Assembly (NCBI GenBank): GCA_025056865.1
Contig: JANWVO010000048.1
Location: forward strand, 1 to 64,000
Reading direction: 5' to 3'
Length of the DNA: 64,000 bases
DNA from: Bryobacteraceae bacterium
Lineage (GTDB): Bacteria > Acidobacteriota > Terriglobia > Bryobacterales > Bryobacteraceae
Of this stretch, positions 1-6,712 are shown piece after piece; position 1 is the first letter of the stretch; every line of letters begins with the position of its first letter. The notes under the pieces are model-generated. The model did no database searches and had not been told where the DNA came from. It saw nothing but the letters and a program-made list of their open reading frames with translations. Position numbers and translations under genes: made by a program.

Positions 1-359
1 GGCGGCAGGACAGCGGATGTCCCAAGGTAAGACCTGATGAGCCTGAACAAATACGGCCCATTCGGTGCCGCGGCCCCCTGAGGGCGGCGGACACGAGGCC
101 GGGCTGCGCAGGAGCGCGTTCCGGTCGACACGCGGCGGATCGATGTGGCGGGCCGGCTGCCTCGAATGGCCCCGGTCCCGCCCCCGCCCAACAGGCAGGA
201 AAGGGAGGACAGGCCCGCCCGGACCCGCTTCCCGGCAACTTCGCACAGGCCGCCCGCAGCCGCAGTGTGCCTCCACGCGCTGCCATGCGTCCCGTCTCGA
301 TCGCGCGGCAGCCGCGCTGTCAGCGCGCATCGGGGGAGGCGCAGGCATACACTGAAAGC
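1..359. other. Upstream stretch without a clear gene
   Basis: No convincing gene is visible here. A 14-codon open frame (ATG at 37, stop TGA at 79-81) follows a weak AAGG, but nothing supports it as a gene. The rest is GC-rich sequence up to the putative promoter of the M1-like peptidase. The left end could hold the tail of a gene or RNA that begins outside the window. Confidence 0.4.
348..353 (+). promoter_or_regulatory. Putative leaderless -10 (TACACT)
   Basis: TACACT ends 6 bases before the GTG start at 360, which would place transcription initiation at or next to the start codon. The only purine-rich ribosome-binding-like sequence (around 331-337) lies upstream of this hexamer, so it would not be in the transcript. 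Confidence 0.4.
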
Positions 360-2810
360 GTGAGCGCCCGCCTCTGGATCGCACTCCTGCTCCTTCCCGT
401 CAGCGCTCCGGCGCAGACCGGCGCGGCGCTCGGCGACCGGCTGCGCCGCCTCGAGCTCGACCCCGAACACTGCTACCGCGTCCGCGATCTCGAACTCCAG
501 CGCGAAGACATTCGCTTTTATCTCAACGACGGCCTGCTGATCTTCTCCCAGCCCGCCGGGGGGCGGCGCCCGCTTGCCGTCTTCCGCGCCACGGAGCCCG
601 GCGACGACGGCGAGATCCTGCTCCGCCCGCCGGACCGCGGCGAACGCGCCTCGCTGGCCCGCGCAACAGGATCCCCCAATCTCAACGAGCATTTCCACAC
701 CGCCGTCTTCGTCTTCGGCGATGGCGGCGGCGAGCAGCTTCTGAAGGCGATCCAGGAGGCCGGACCGAAGCCGCGCCCCGAAGAAGGCCTGCTGCTGGCC
801 TCCCGGTATGCCGACGTCGTCCGCAATTTCGCACAGAGTTTTCAGGTGCGGCTGGTCCGCGATCTGCTCACTGAAGACTGGGAAAACGGCCTCTTTTATG
901 CCGCCGTTTCCGGCACTTCCCGTGGCAATTTCGACGTCCTGCACGACCCCACGCTGCCCGAGCAGGTCATCGTCGGCGAAGTCTCCGTCTCCGATCCCGG
1001 CCGCTTCAACGTCTGGACCAGCTTCCCGGGCCGCAGCCGCCGCCAGCGCCCGCAGCCGCCCGCCGAAGAGGCCTTCGTCGAAGATTGCCGCATCGAGGCC
1101 GCCGTCGGCGAGGACCTTTCGCTCGATATCCGCATGGAGGCCGCGCTGAAGCCCCAGCGGCGCATCCAGGGCGCGCTCACCTTCGAGCTGGCGCCGCAGA
1201 TGACCGTAAAAGCGGCCCGCCTGAACGGAAAATCCGTGGAGATTTTCCGCCGCGAATCGCTTCGTTCCAGCCTGATCGGCGGCTATGTCAATGATCCATT
1301 TCTGCTGATTTTGCCGGAGCCGCTCGAGGCCGGTTCCGTCCACCGGCTCGAGTTCGAGCTGAGCGGCAACGTCATCCGCCGCGCCGGCAACGGCGTCTAT
1401 TATGTCGGCGCGCGCACCAACTGGTATCCCAGCCGCGGCTATCATTACACGAACTTCGATCTGACCTTCCGCGTCCCGAAGGACCTGCGCGTCGCCGCCA
1501 CCGGCGACATCGTGGAAGAAAAAGTGGAGGGCGAGACGCGCATCAGCCGTTTCCGCACCTCCGCCCCCGTGCGTCTGGCCGGCTTCAATATCGGCAGTTT
1601 CGAGGAAGCCGAAGCGAAAGCCGACGGCCTGCTCGTGCGCGTCTTCGCCAACCGCACGGTGGAGCCGGCGCTGATGCCGCCGCCGAGGCAGATCGTCATG
1701 CCACCCCAGACGAGCGTCCGGCTGCCCGGCCGGCAGCCTACGCAGGTCATCACGCTCACGCCCTCTCCGCCGAACCCGCAGGCGCGGATGCGCGAGCTCG
1801 CTTCCGAGGTCGCCGCGGCCATGCAGTGGATGCAGCAGCAGTTTGGCCCGCCCGCCCTGCCGACGCTCACCGTCTCGCCCATCCCCGGCAATTTCGGGCA
1901 GGGCTTCCCGGGCCTCGTCTATCTCTCCACCATCGCCTACCTGCCCGAGAAGGACCGCCCCGCCCCCATCCAGACCTCGCGCCTCAACCTCTTCTATTCC
2001 GAAATCCTGCTGGCGCACGAAGCCGCGCACCAGTGGTGGGGCAACGTGGTCACATCGGCCAGCTACCGCGACGAATGGCTCCAGGAGGCGCTGGCCAACT
2101 ACACCGCGCTGATGCTGCTCGAGCGCAAGCGCGGGCCGAAGGCGCTCGAGTCCGTCCTCGAAGAGTACCGCGCAGAGCTGCTGCGGGAATACGGCGAGCC
2201 GAAGCAGACCATCGAGTCCGCCGGGCCCATCACGTGGGGCGCGCGCCTGCGGGGTGCCGAAGGCATCGACCCCTGGCGCGTCATCACCTACTGCAAAGGC
2301 TCCTGGATCCTCCACATGCTGCGCCGCCGCATGGGCGACGCGGCCTTCCTCGCCATGCTCGGCGAGCTGCGCAGGCGGCATGCCTATCAGCCCGTCACCA
2401 CGGAGCAGTTCCGCGCCCTCGCCGCGGAATTCACTGCGAAAGACGATCCCGACCGCTCGCTCGAGGGCTTCTTCGATACCTGGGTGTATGGAACCGGCAT
2501 CCCGGTGCTGGAAACGATGATCCGCATGCGCGGCAAGGCGCCGGCTCTCGAGGTGGCGGTCAGCGTGAAGCAGAGCGGCGTGCCGGAGGACTTCATGCTG
2601 GAGCTGCCCGTCGAGCTCCGGGCCACCCGCGCGTCACGCCCGGTGGTGAAGTGGATCCGCACCGGTGGCGACAGCGCTTCGGTCTCGTTTCGCGTGCAGG
2701 CGCCGCCGGCGCGCGTCGAGCTCGCCCCCGGTGCCGGCGTGCTCGCCGTGCGGCGCGACCGCAGGCTGGGCGCCGCGGGCGAGCCCGCGGCCGAGGTCCA
2801 GCCGGAGTAA
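360..2810 (+). CDS. Secreted M1-family metallopeptidase-like protein
   Basis: This 816-residue protein belongs to the M1 (gluzincin) metallopeptidase fold. The zinc motif HEAAHQWWG lies near residue 553, and the third ligand follows in WLQEALANY, giving the HExxH-x18-E spacing. The GTG at 360 is preferred over the ATG at 267 because it opens directly on a signal peptide (SARLWIALLLLPVSAPAQ), so export is expected. Where classical M1 aminopeptidases carry GAMEN, this protein reads GQGFPGLVYL (from about residue 513). The residue that anchors a free substrate N-terminus is therefore missing. It may be an endopeptidase or have changed specificity. The first ~400 residues are beta-rich and match no family I recognise. 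It appears to be monocistronic. Confidence 0.85.
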   Translation: MSARLWIALLLLPVSAPAQTGAALGDRLRRLELDPEHCYRVRDLELQREDIRFYLNDGLLIFSQPAGGRRPLAVFRATEPGDDGEILLRPPDRGERASLARATGSPNLNEHFHTAVFVFGDGGGEQLLKAIQEAGPKPRPEEGLLLASRYADVVRNFAQSFQVRLVRDLLTEDWENGLFYAAVSGTSRGNFDVLHDPTLPEQVIVGEVSVSDPGRFNVWTSFPGRSRRQRPQPPAEEAFVEDCRIEAAVGEDLSLDIRMEAALKPQRRIQGALTFELAPQMTVKAARLNGKSVEIFRRESLRSSLIGGYVNDPFLLILPEPLEAGSVHRLEFELSGNVIRRAGNGVYYVGARTNWYPSRGYHYTNFDLTFRVPKDLRVAATGDIVEEKVEGETRISRFRTSAPVRLAGFNIGSFEEAEAKADGLLVRVFANRTVEPALMPPPRQIVMPPQTSVRLPGRQPTQVITLTPSPPNPQARMRELASEVAAAMQWMQQQFGPPALPTLTVSPIPGNFGQGFPGLVYLSTIAYLPEKDRPAPIQTSRLNLFYSEILLAHEAAHQWWGNVVTSASYRDEWLQEALANYTALMLLERKRGPKALESVLEEYRAELLREYGEPKQTIESAGPITWGARLRGAEGIDPWRVITYCKGSWILHMLRRRMGDAAFLAMLGELRRRHAYQPVTTEQFRALAAEFTAKDDPDRSLEGFFDTWVYGTGIPVLETMIRMRGKAPALEVAVSVKQSGVPEDFMLELPVELRATRASRPVVKWIRTGGDSASVSFRVQAPPARVELAPGAGVLAVRRDRRLGAAGEPAAEVQPE

Positions 2811-2857
2811 ACCCGCCCCATCCCCGCGTCTGTTAGGCTCGGGCTGAGGGGCCTGCC

Positions 2858-3523
2858 GTGCGGGACAGTCTGGAGAAGCTCGAGCGCGACATCGTTTCCT
2901 GTGAGCGTTGCCCGCGGCTGCGTTCATGGTGCCGCGAGGTCGCGCGCCTCAAGCGGCGCGCCTACCAGCACGAAGAGTACTGGGGCCGTCCGGTGCCCGG
3001 CTTCGGCGACCCGCAGGCCGAGCTTTACATTCTCGGACTCGCGCCCGCCGCCCACGGCGCCAACCGCACCGGGCGCGTCTTCACCGGAGACCGCTCCGGC
3101 GAATGGCTCTACCGCGCGCTCTGGGAAACCGGCTTCGCCAACCAGCCCGAGAGCCTGCGGCCCGGCGATGGCCTCGCGCTGCGCCGCGCGTGGATCGGCG
3201 CCAGCGTCCGCTGCGCGCCGCCCGCCAACCGGCCCCTGCCCGAAGAGTTTGAGGCGTGCCGCGAATATGTCGCGCGCGAGCTGCGCCTGCTCGGCCGCGT
3301 GAAAGTCGTGGTCGCGTTGGGACGCCTCGCCCATGAAAACTTCCTGGCCGTGGCCGGCCAGCGCAAGGCCGCCTTCCCCTTTTCGCACGGGGCCCGGCAC
3401 CAGACCGGGTCCTGGACGCTGCTCGATTCCTACCATCCCAGCCAGCAGAACACGCAGACCGGGCGCCTGACGCGGCAGATGCTCCGGTCCGTGTTCGAAT
3501 GCGCAAGGAGGATCCTCGGATGA
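2858..3523 (+). CDS. Family 5 (UdgB-like) uracil-DNA glycosylase
   Basis: The 221-residue protein is a uracil-DNA glycosylase superfamily member that starts base excision repair by removing uracil from DNA. Visible motifs are GLAPAAHG at about 60-67, followed by NRTGRVFTGD, and the late motif YHPSQQN at about 192. The family-5 style Ala-rich first motif lacks the Asp/Asn of family 1. Cysteines 15 and 18, plus SVRC and FEAC further on, can hold the 4Fe-4S cluster seen in families 4 and 5. The start is GTG with GAGGGG upstream. Its stop overlaps the start of the TenA-like gene by ATGA, so the two are translationally coupled. Confidence 0.85.
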   Translation: MRDSLEKLERDIVSCERCPRLRSWCREVARLKRRAYQHEEYWGRPVPGFGDPQAELYILGLAPAAHGANRTGRVFTGDRSGEWLYRALWETGFANQPESLRPGDGLALRRAWIGASVRCAPPANRPLPEEFEACREYVARELRLLGRVKVVVALGRLAHENFLAVAGQRKAAFPFSHGARHQTGSWTLLDSYHPSQQNTQTGRLTRQMLRSVFECARRILG

Positions 3524-4248
3524 AACGCCTCGCACTTTGCGCCCTGATCTTCAGCGCCGTGGCGCAGGCCCAGACGGGCGGGTTCGCCCAGCAATGCTGG
3601 CGCCGCGCCGAACCTGTCTTCCGCAAGGCGCTCGAACATCCGTTCCTTCAGGAGCTCGCTTCGGGGAAACTGCAAAAGGAGAAATTCCGCTTCTACCTCG
3701 AGCAGGACCTGCTCTATCTGCGCGAATTCTCGCGGCTGCTGCTCGAGCTGGCGGCGAAGGCCCCGCGCGGCGCGCAGGCGCAGACGCTTGCGCGCCATGC
3801 CAACGAGGCCATCGCCGAAGAGGCGGCGCTGCACGGCGAAATCCTCGGGCTGAGCGATTCCGCGCGCACGGAGTTTCCGGATCGGTTCACGATGTCCCCC
3901 ACGAACCTCGCCTACGTGAACCACCTGCGCACCAGCGTCGGGCGCGGGTCGTTCCTCGAGGGCATGGCGGCGGTGCTGCCCTGCTACTGGTACTACCTGG
4001 AGGCCGGCAAAGAACTCGCGAAAAAAGGTTCTCCGGTGCCGGAATATCAGCAGTGGATCCGGCAATATTCCGGACCGGATTACGGAAAAAGCGTCAGGGA
4101 AGCGCTGGAAATTTTCGAGGCGGCCGCCGCCGGGGCCAGCCCCGCGGAACGGGAGAGGGCGGCCCGGATCTTCGAAACCAGCGCCCGCTACGAGTGGATG
4201 TTCTGGGACATGGCCTGGCGCATGGAGCGCTGGCCGCCGGTGGAATGA
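3520..4248 (+). CDS. Exported TenA/thiaminase-II-like protein
   Basis: This 242-residue protein belongs to the TenA/THI-4 family, whose known members hydrolyse aminopyrimidines or thiamin in the cytoplasm for thiamin salvage. The ATG at 3520 has AAGGAGG just upstream and overlaps the glycosylase stop. It gives a clear Sec signal peptide (MKRLALCALIFSAVAQAQ). The family's catalytic residues look intact: Asp63 in FYLEQDLLYL, Cys155 in LPCYWYY and Glu225 near the C-terminus (YEWMFW). It therefore looks like an active enzyme sent to the periplasm, which is unusual. Pairing with a DNA repair glycosylase has no obvious pathway logic. A haem-oxygenase-like fold with another substrate is an alternative. 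Confidence 0.75.
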   Translation: MKRLALCALIFSAVAQAQTGGFAQQCWRRAEPVFRKALEHPFLQELASGKLQKEKFRFYLEQDLLYLREFSRLLLELAAKAPRGAQAQTLARHANEAIAEEAALHGEILGLSDSARTEFPDRFTMSPTNLAYVNHLRTSVGRGSFLEGMAAVLPCYWYYLEAGKELAKKGSPVPEYQQWIRQYSGPDYGKSVREALEIFEAAAAGASPAERERAARIFETSARYEWMFWDMAWRMERWPPVE

Positions 4249-4268
4249 AGCCGCGGAGCCGCGGGTCC

Positions 4269-4274
4269 TAAAAT
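4269..4274 (+). promoter_or_regulatory. Putative leaderless -10 (TAAAAT)
   Basis: TAAAAT ends 6 bases before the ATG at 4281. It stands out in GC-rich surroundings and would start the transcript at the start codon. Confidence 0.35.
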
Positions 4275-4280
4275 GGAAGT

Positions 4281-4532
4281 ATGGCACGTGGCTGGGAAAG
4301 CAAAGCAGTGGCGTCCCAGATGGAAGACGCCGCCCTGCCGCGCGCGCCTCGCCGCAACGTGCCGCGCGGGCAGGATGACGTTCAGAGGCTGGCCAGGCTG
4401 AGGTCGCTCGAGCTGAGCCGGGCGCGCGCCCTCAACGAGCTGAGCCGTTGCGAAAACGAACGCTTCCGCGCGCTGCTGGAAGCCGAGCTGGCCTGGCTCG
4501 AGGCCGAAATCCGCAAGTACAACACGCAGTAG
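4281..4532 (+). CDS. Small charged protein of unknown function
   Basis: An 83-residue protein rich in Arg, Glu, Leu and Ala. Its second half (from about residue 33) is probably one long alpha helix or coiled coil. I do not recognise a family. It has no signal peptide or membrane segment. The start is supported by a -10-like hexamer immediately upstream and a GGAAG close to the ATG. It sits alone between the TenA-like gene and the purine permease. Confidence 0.55.
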   Translation: MARGWESKAVASQMEDAALPRAPRRNVPRGQDDVQRLARLRSLELSRARALNELSRCENERFRALLEAELAWLEAEIRKYNTQ

Positions 4533-4583
4533 CAGCCGCCGCCGCGCCGCCCCGGGCCGGTGCCGCAGGGGAGGGGGCTTCTG

Positions 4584-4589
4584 TATGCT
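4584..4589 (+). promoter_or_regulatory. Putative near-leaderless -10 (TATGCT)
   Basis: TATGCT ends 9 bases before the permease ATG at 4599. The leader would be only about 2 bases, and no Shine-Dalgarno sequence lies in between. Confidence 0.3.
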
Positions 4590-4598
4590 GGCAGAGAC

Positions 4599-5906
4599 AT
4601 GCGCGCGGCACTGGAATCGTACTTTCAGTTCAAAGAGTTAGGCACGAACTGGCGCACCGAGGCCCTGGCCGGCTGCACCACGTTCGTGACGATGGCCTAT
4701 ATCATTTTCGTCAACCCCTCCATCCTGCGCGAGGCGGGCATGCCCCCGGAGGCCGTCACCGCCGCCACCTGCCTCGCCTCGGCCATCGGCTGCTTCCTGA
4801 TGGGCGGGCTGGCCCGCTATCCGATTGCGCTCGCCCCCGGCATGGGGCTGAATGCCTACTTCACCTACACCGTGTGCCAGGGGCTCGGCGTCCCCTGGCA
4901 GACCGCGCTCGGGGCGGTCTTCCTCAGCGGGCTGATCTTCCTCGTCCTCATCGCCGCGGGCATCCGGCAGATGATTCTCGAATCGATCCCGCGCGAGCTG
5001 TACAGCGCCGTCGCCGTCGGCATCGGGCTCTTCATCGCGCTCATCGGAATGAGGAACGCGGGCATCATCACCGCGAGCCCCGCCACGATGGTCACGCTCG
5101 GCAACCTGCGCGATCCGAAGACGCTGCTTGCGCTTGGCGGGCTGCTGCTGATCTGCGCGCTGCTGGTGCGCGGCGTGCGCGCGGCGATGCTCATCGGCAT
5201 CCTGGCCACCACAGCGGCCGGAGCCGCGTTCGGCTTCTTCGACTGGACGCCGCAGGCCTATTCGCCGCGGGCGCTGGCCGGCACCTGGATGCAGCTCGAC
5301 GTGCGCGGGGCGCTGCATCTCGGCCTGCTCGAAATCATCTTCGTGTTTCTCTTCGTCGACGTCTTCGACAACGTGGGCACGCTGGTGGCCGTGGGGACGC
5401 GCGCCGGGCTGATCGACGCGCACGGGCGCATCCCGCGCGTCAACCGCATTCTTGCCTCGGCCGCCACGGCGTCCTCGGTGGGCGCGGTGTGCGGCACTTC
5501 CACCGTGGTCAGCTACATCGAGAGCGCCGCGGGCGTCGTGGCGGGCGGCCGCAGCGGCGTAACCGCCATCGTCTGCGGGCTGCTGTTCCTTGCCGCGCTC
5601 GTGGTGGCCCCGCTGTTCGGAGCCATCCCCGCGCAGGCCACCGCGCCGGCGCTGATCGTCGTCGGGGCGCTGATGCTCGTGCACACCGAGGAAATCGAGT
5701 GGACCAACCCGGCGGCCTCGATTCCCGCCTTCCTGACGCTCGCCGCCATCCCGATGACCTTCAGCATCGCCAACGGGCTCGCCTTCGGCTTCACCGCGCA
5801 CACGCTGCTGAAGGTGCTCTCGGGCCAATGGCGGCGCGTGCACTGGATGGTGTACCTGCTGACGGCGCTGTTCCTGCTGCGGTTCTTCTATCTTGGAGAG
5901 GGGTGA
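4599..5906 (+). CDS. NCS2-family purine (guanine/hypoxanthine/adenine) permease
   Basis: A 435-residue polytopic inner-membrane protein of the AzgA/PbuG/GhxP branch of NCS2, which imports purine bases with protons. Diagnostic stretches are FVTMAYIIFVNPSIL near the N-terminus, DVFDNVGTLVAVG in the middle and GTSTVVSYIESAAGV followed by GGRSGVTAIVCGLL. The length and about 12-14 hydrophobic segments fit the family. The ATG at 4599 (MRAALESYFQF) matches the usual family N-terminus better than the upstream GTG at 4560. The stop overlaps or abuts the start of the exported nucleosidase gene, which suggests joint use of released purine. Confidence 0.9.
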   Translation: MRAALESYFQFKELGTNWRTEALAGCTTFVTMAYIIFVNPSILREAGMPPEAVTAATCLASAIGCFLMGGLARYPIALAPGMGLNAYFTYTVCQGLGVPWQTALGAVFLSGLIFLVLIAAGIRQMILESIPRELYSAVAVGIGLFIALIGMRNAGIITASPATMVTLGNLRDPKTLLALGGLLLICALLVRGVRAAMLIGILATTAAGAAFGFFDWTPQAYSPRALAGTWMQLDVRGALHLGLLEIIFVFLFVDVFDNVGTLVAVGTRAGLIDAHGRIPRVNRILASAATASSVGAVCGTSTVVSYIESAAGVVAGGRSGVTAIVCGLLFLAALVVAPLFGAIPAQATAPALIVVGALMLVHTEEIEWTNPAASIPAFLTLAAIPMTFSIANGLAFGFTAHTLLKVLSGQWRRVHWMVYLLTALFLLRFFYLGEG

Positions 5907-5908
5907 GC

Positions 5909-6712
5909 GTGCAGACCGACAGGCGGACATTTCTGGCTGCTTTTGTTTTTGGCTCGGCGCGGGCGCAGGCGCGCCGCCGGGGGCCGCTGCTCGTGCAGGG
6001 CGCGCTGGACTTCGAGCTGGGGCCGCTGCTGGACGCGCTGGGCGCGGAGGCGCGGCGCCGCGAGCGCCGCATCGCCGCCTGGAGCTTCTGGCAGGGCCGC
6101 ATCGGCAGGCAGGACGTCGTGGTCTGCCGCACGGGCGTCGGCCCCATCAACGCCTCCGCCTCCACCGCGCTCGGCATCCGCGAGTTCCGCCCCTGGGCCG
6201 TCATCAACCAGGGCACGGCCGGCGGCCACAACCGCGCGCTCAAGCTCTGGGACATCGTGCTCGGCGAGAAGACGACGGATTACGCCGCCTTCGAGGCGCC
6301 GCACGCGGACGCGGGCGCGGGCGTCGACACGCGCACCTGGAAGCCGAAGCCGCATGTCCTCCGCGCGCCGTCCGGCGAGCCGCGCACCTACGCCAGCTTT
6401 CCCGGAGACCCGCAACTGCTGGCGGCCGCCGAAAAGATCCGCAACCCGCGCGGCCGCGTCCTGCGCGGCAACCTCGGCTCGGCCTTCCAGTACAACCGCC
6501 AGCTCGACCATATCGACTGGCTGCACCGCGCCTACGGCACCGACGCCGAAGACATGGAAAGCGCCTACGCGCACGGAACGGCCCTCGCCTTCGGCGTCCC
6601 GTTCCTCGCCATCCGCATGATCTCCGACACGGAGTGGGAGCACCCCGTCTTTGAACGCATCGCCGGACAGTACTGCGCCGAGTTCGTCGCCGAGCTCGTC
6701 CGCTCGCTGTAG
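5909..6712 (+). CDS. Exported MTA/SAH-nucleosidase-like nucleosidase
   Basis: A 267-residue member of the PNP/UDP phosphorylase superfamily, closest in motifs to 5'-methylthioadenosine/S-adenosylhomocysteine nucleosidase. TDAEDMESAYA supplies the purine-site Glu of the ME-G/S-A motif and RMISDTEW supplies the catalytic Asp. The GTG at 5909 is chosen because GGAGAG lies 8 bases upstream; a GTG at 5903, overlapping the permease stop, is possible. The N-terminus TDRRTFLAAFVFGSARAQA is a twin-arginine-type signal peptide, so the enzyme is probably periplasmic. Together with the coupled permease it could release a purine base from external nucleosides for uptake. Substrate is inferred. Confidence 0.75.
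   Translation: MQTDRRTFLAAFVFGSARAQARRRGPLLVQGALDFELGPLLDALGAEARRRERRIAAWSFWQGRIGRQDVVVCRTGVGPINASASTALGIREFRPWAVINQGTAGGHNRALKLWDIVLGEKTTDYAAFEAPHADAGAGVDTRTWKPKPHVLRAPSGEPRTYASFPGDPQLLAAAEKIRNPRGRVLRGNLGSAFQYNRQLDHIDWLHRAYGTDAEDMESAYAHGTALAFGVPFLAIRMISDTEWEHPVFERIAGQYCAEFVAELVRSL

Noticed and set aside
1-90. Possible structured RNA at the left edge
   Set aside because: The sequence has some tRNA/tmRNA-like patches, but no acceptor stem, anticodon or RNase P core could be assembled from the visible part.
267-359. Upstream ATG start for the M1-like peptidase
   Set aside because: The added residues are Arg-rich and would bury the signal peptide. The GTG at 360 has a -10-like hexamer directly upstream.
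4638-5930. 430-codon antisense frame over the purine permease
   Set aside because: Extremely Arg/Asp/His/Gln-rich translation without hydrophobic or family pattern; it is opposite a clear 12-14-helix permease.
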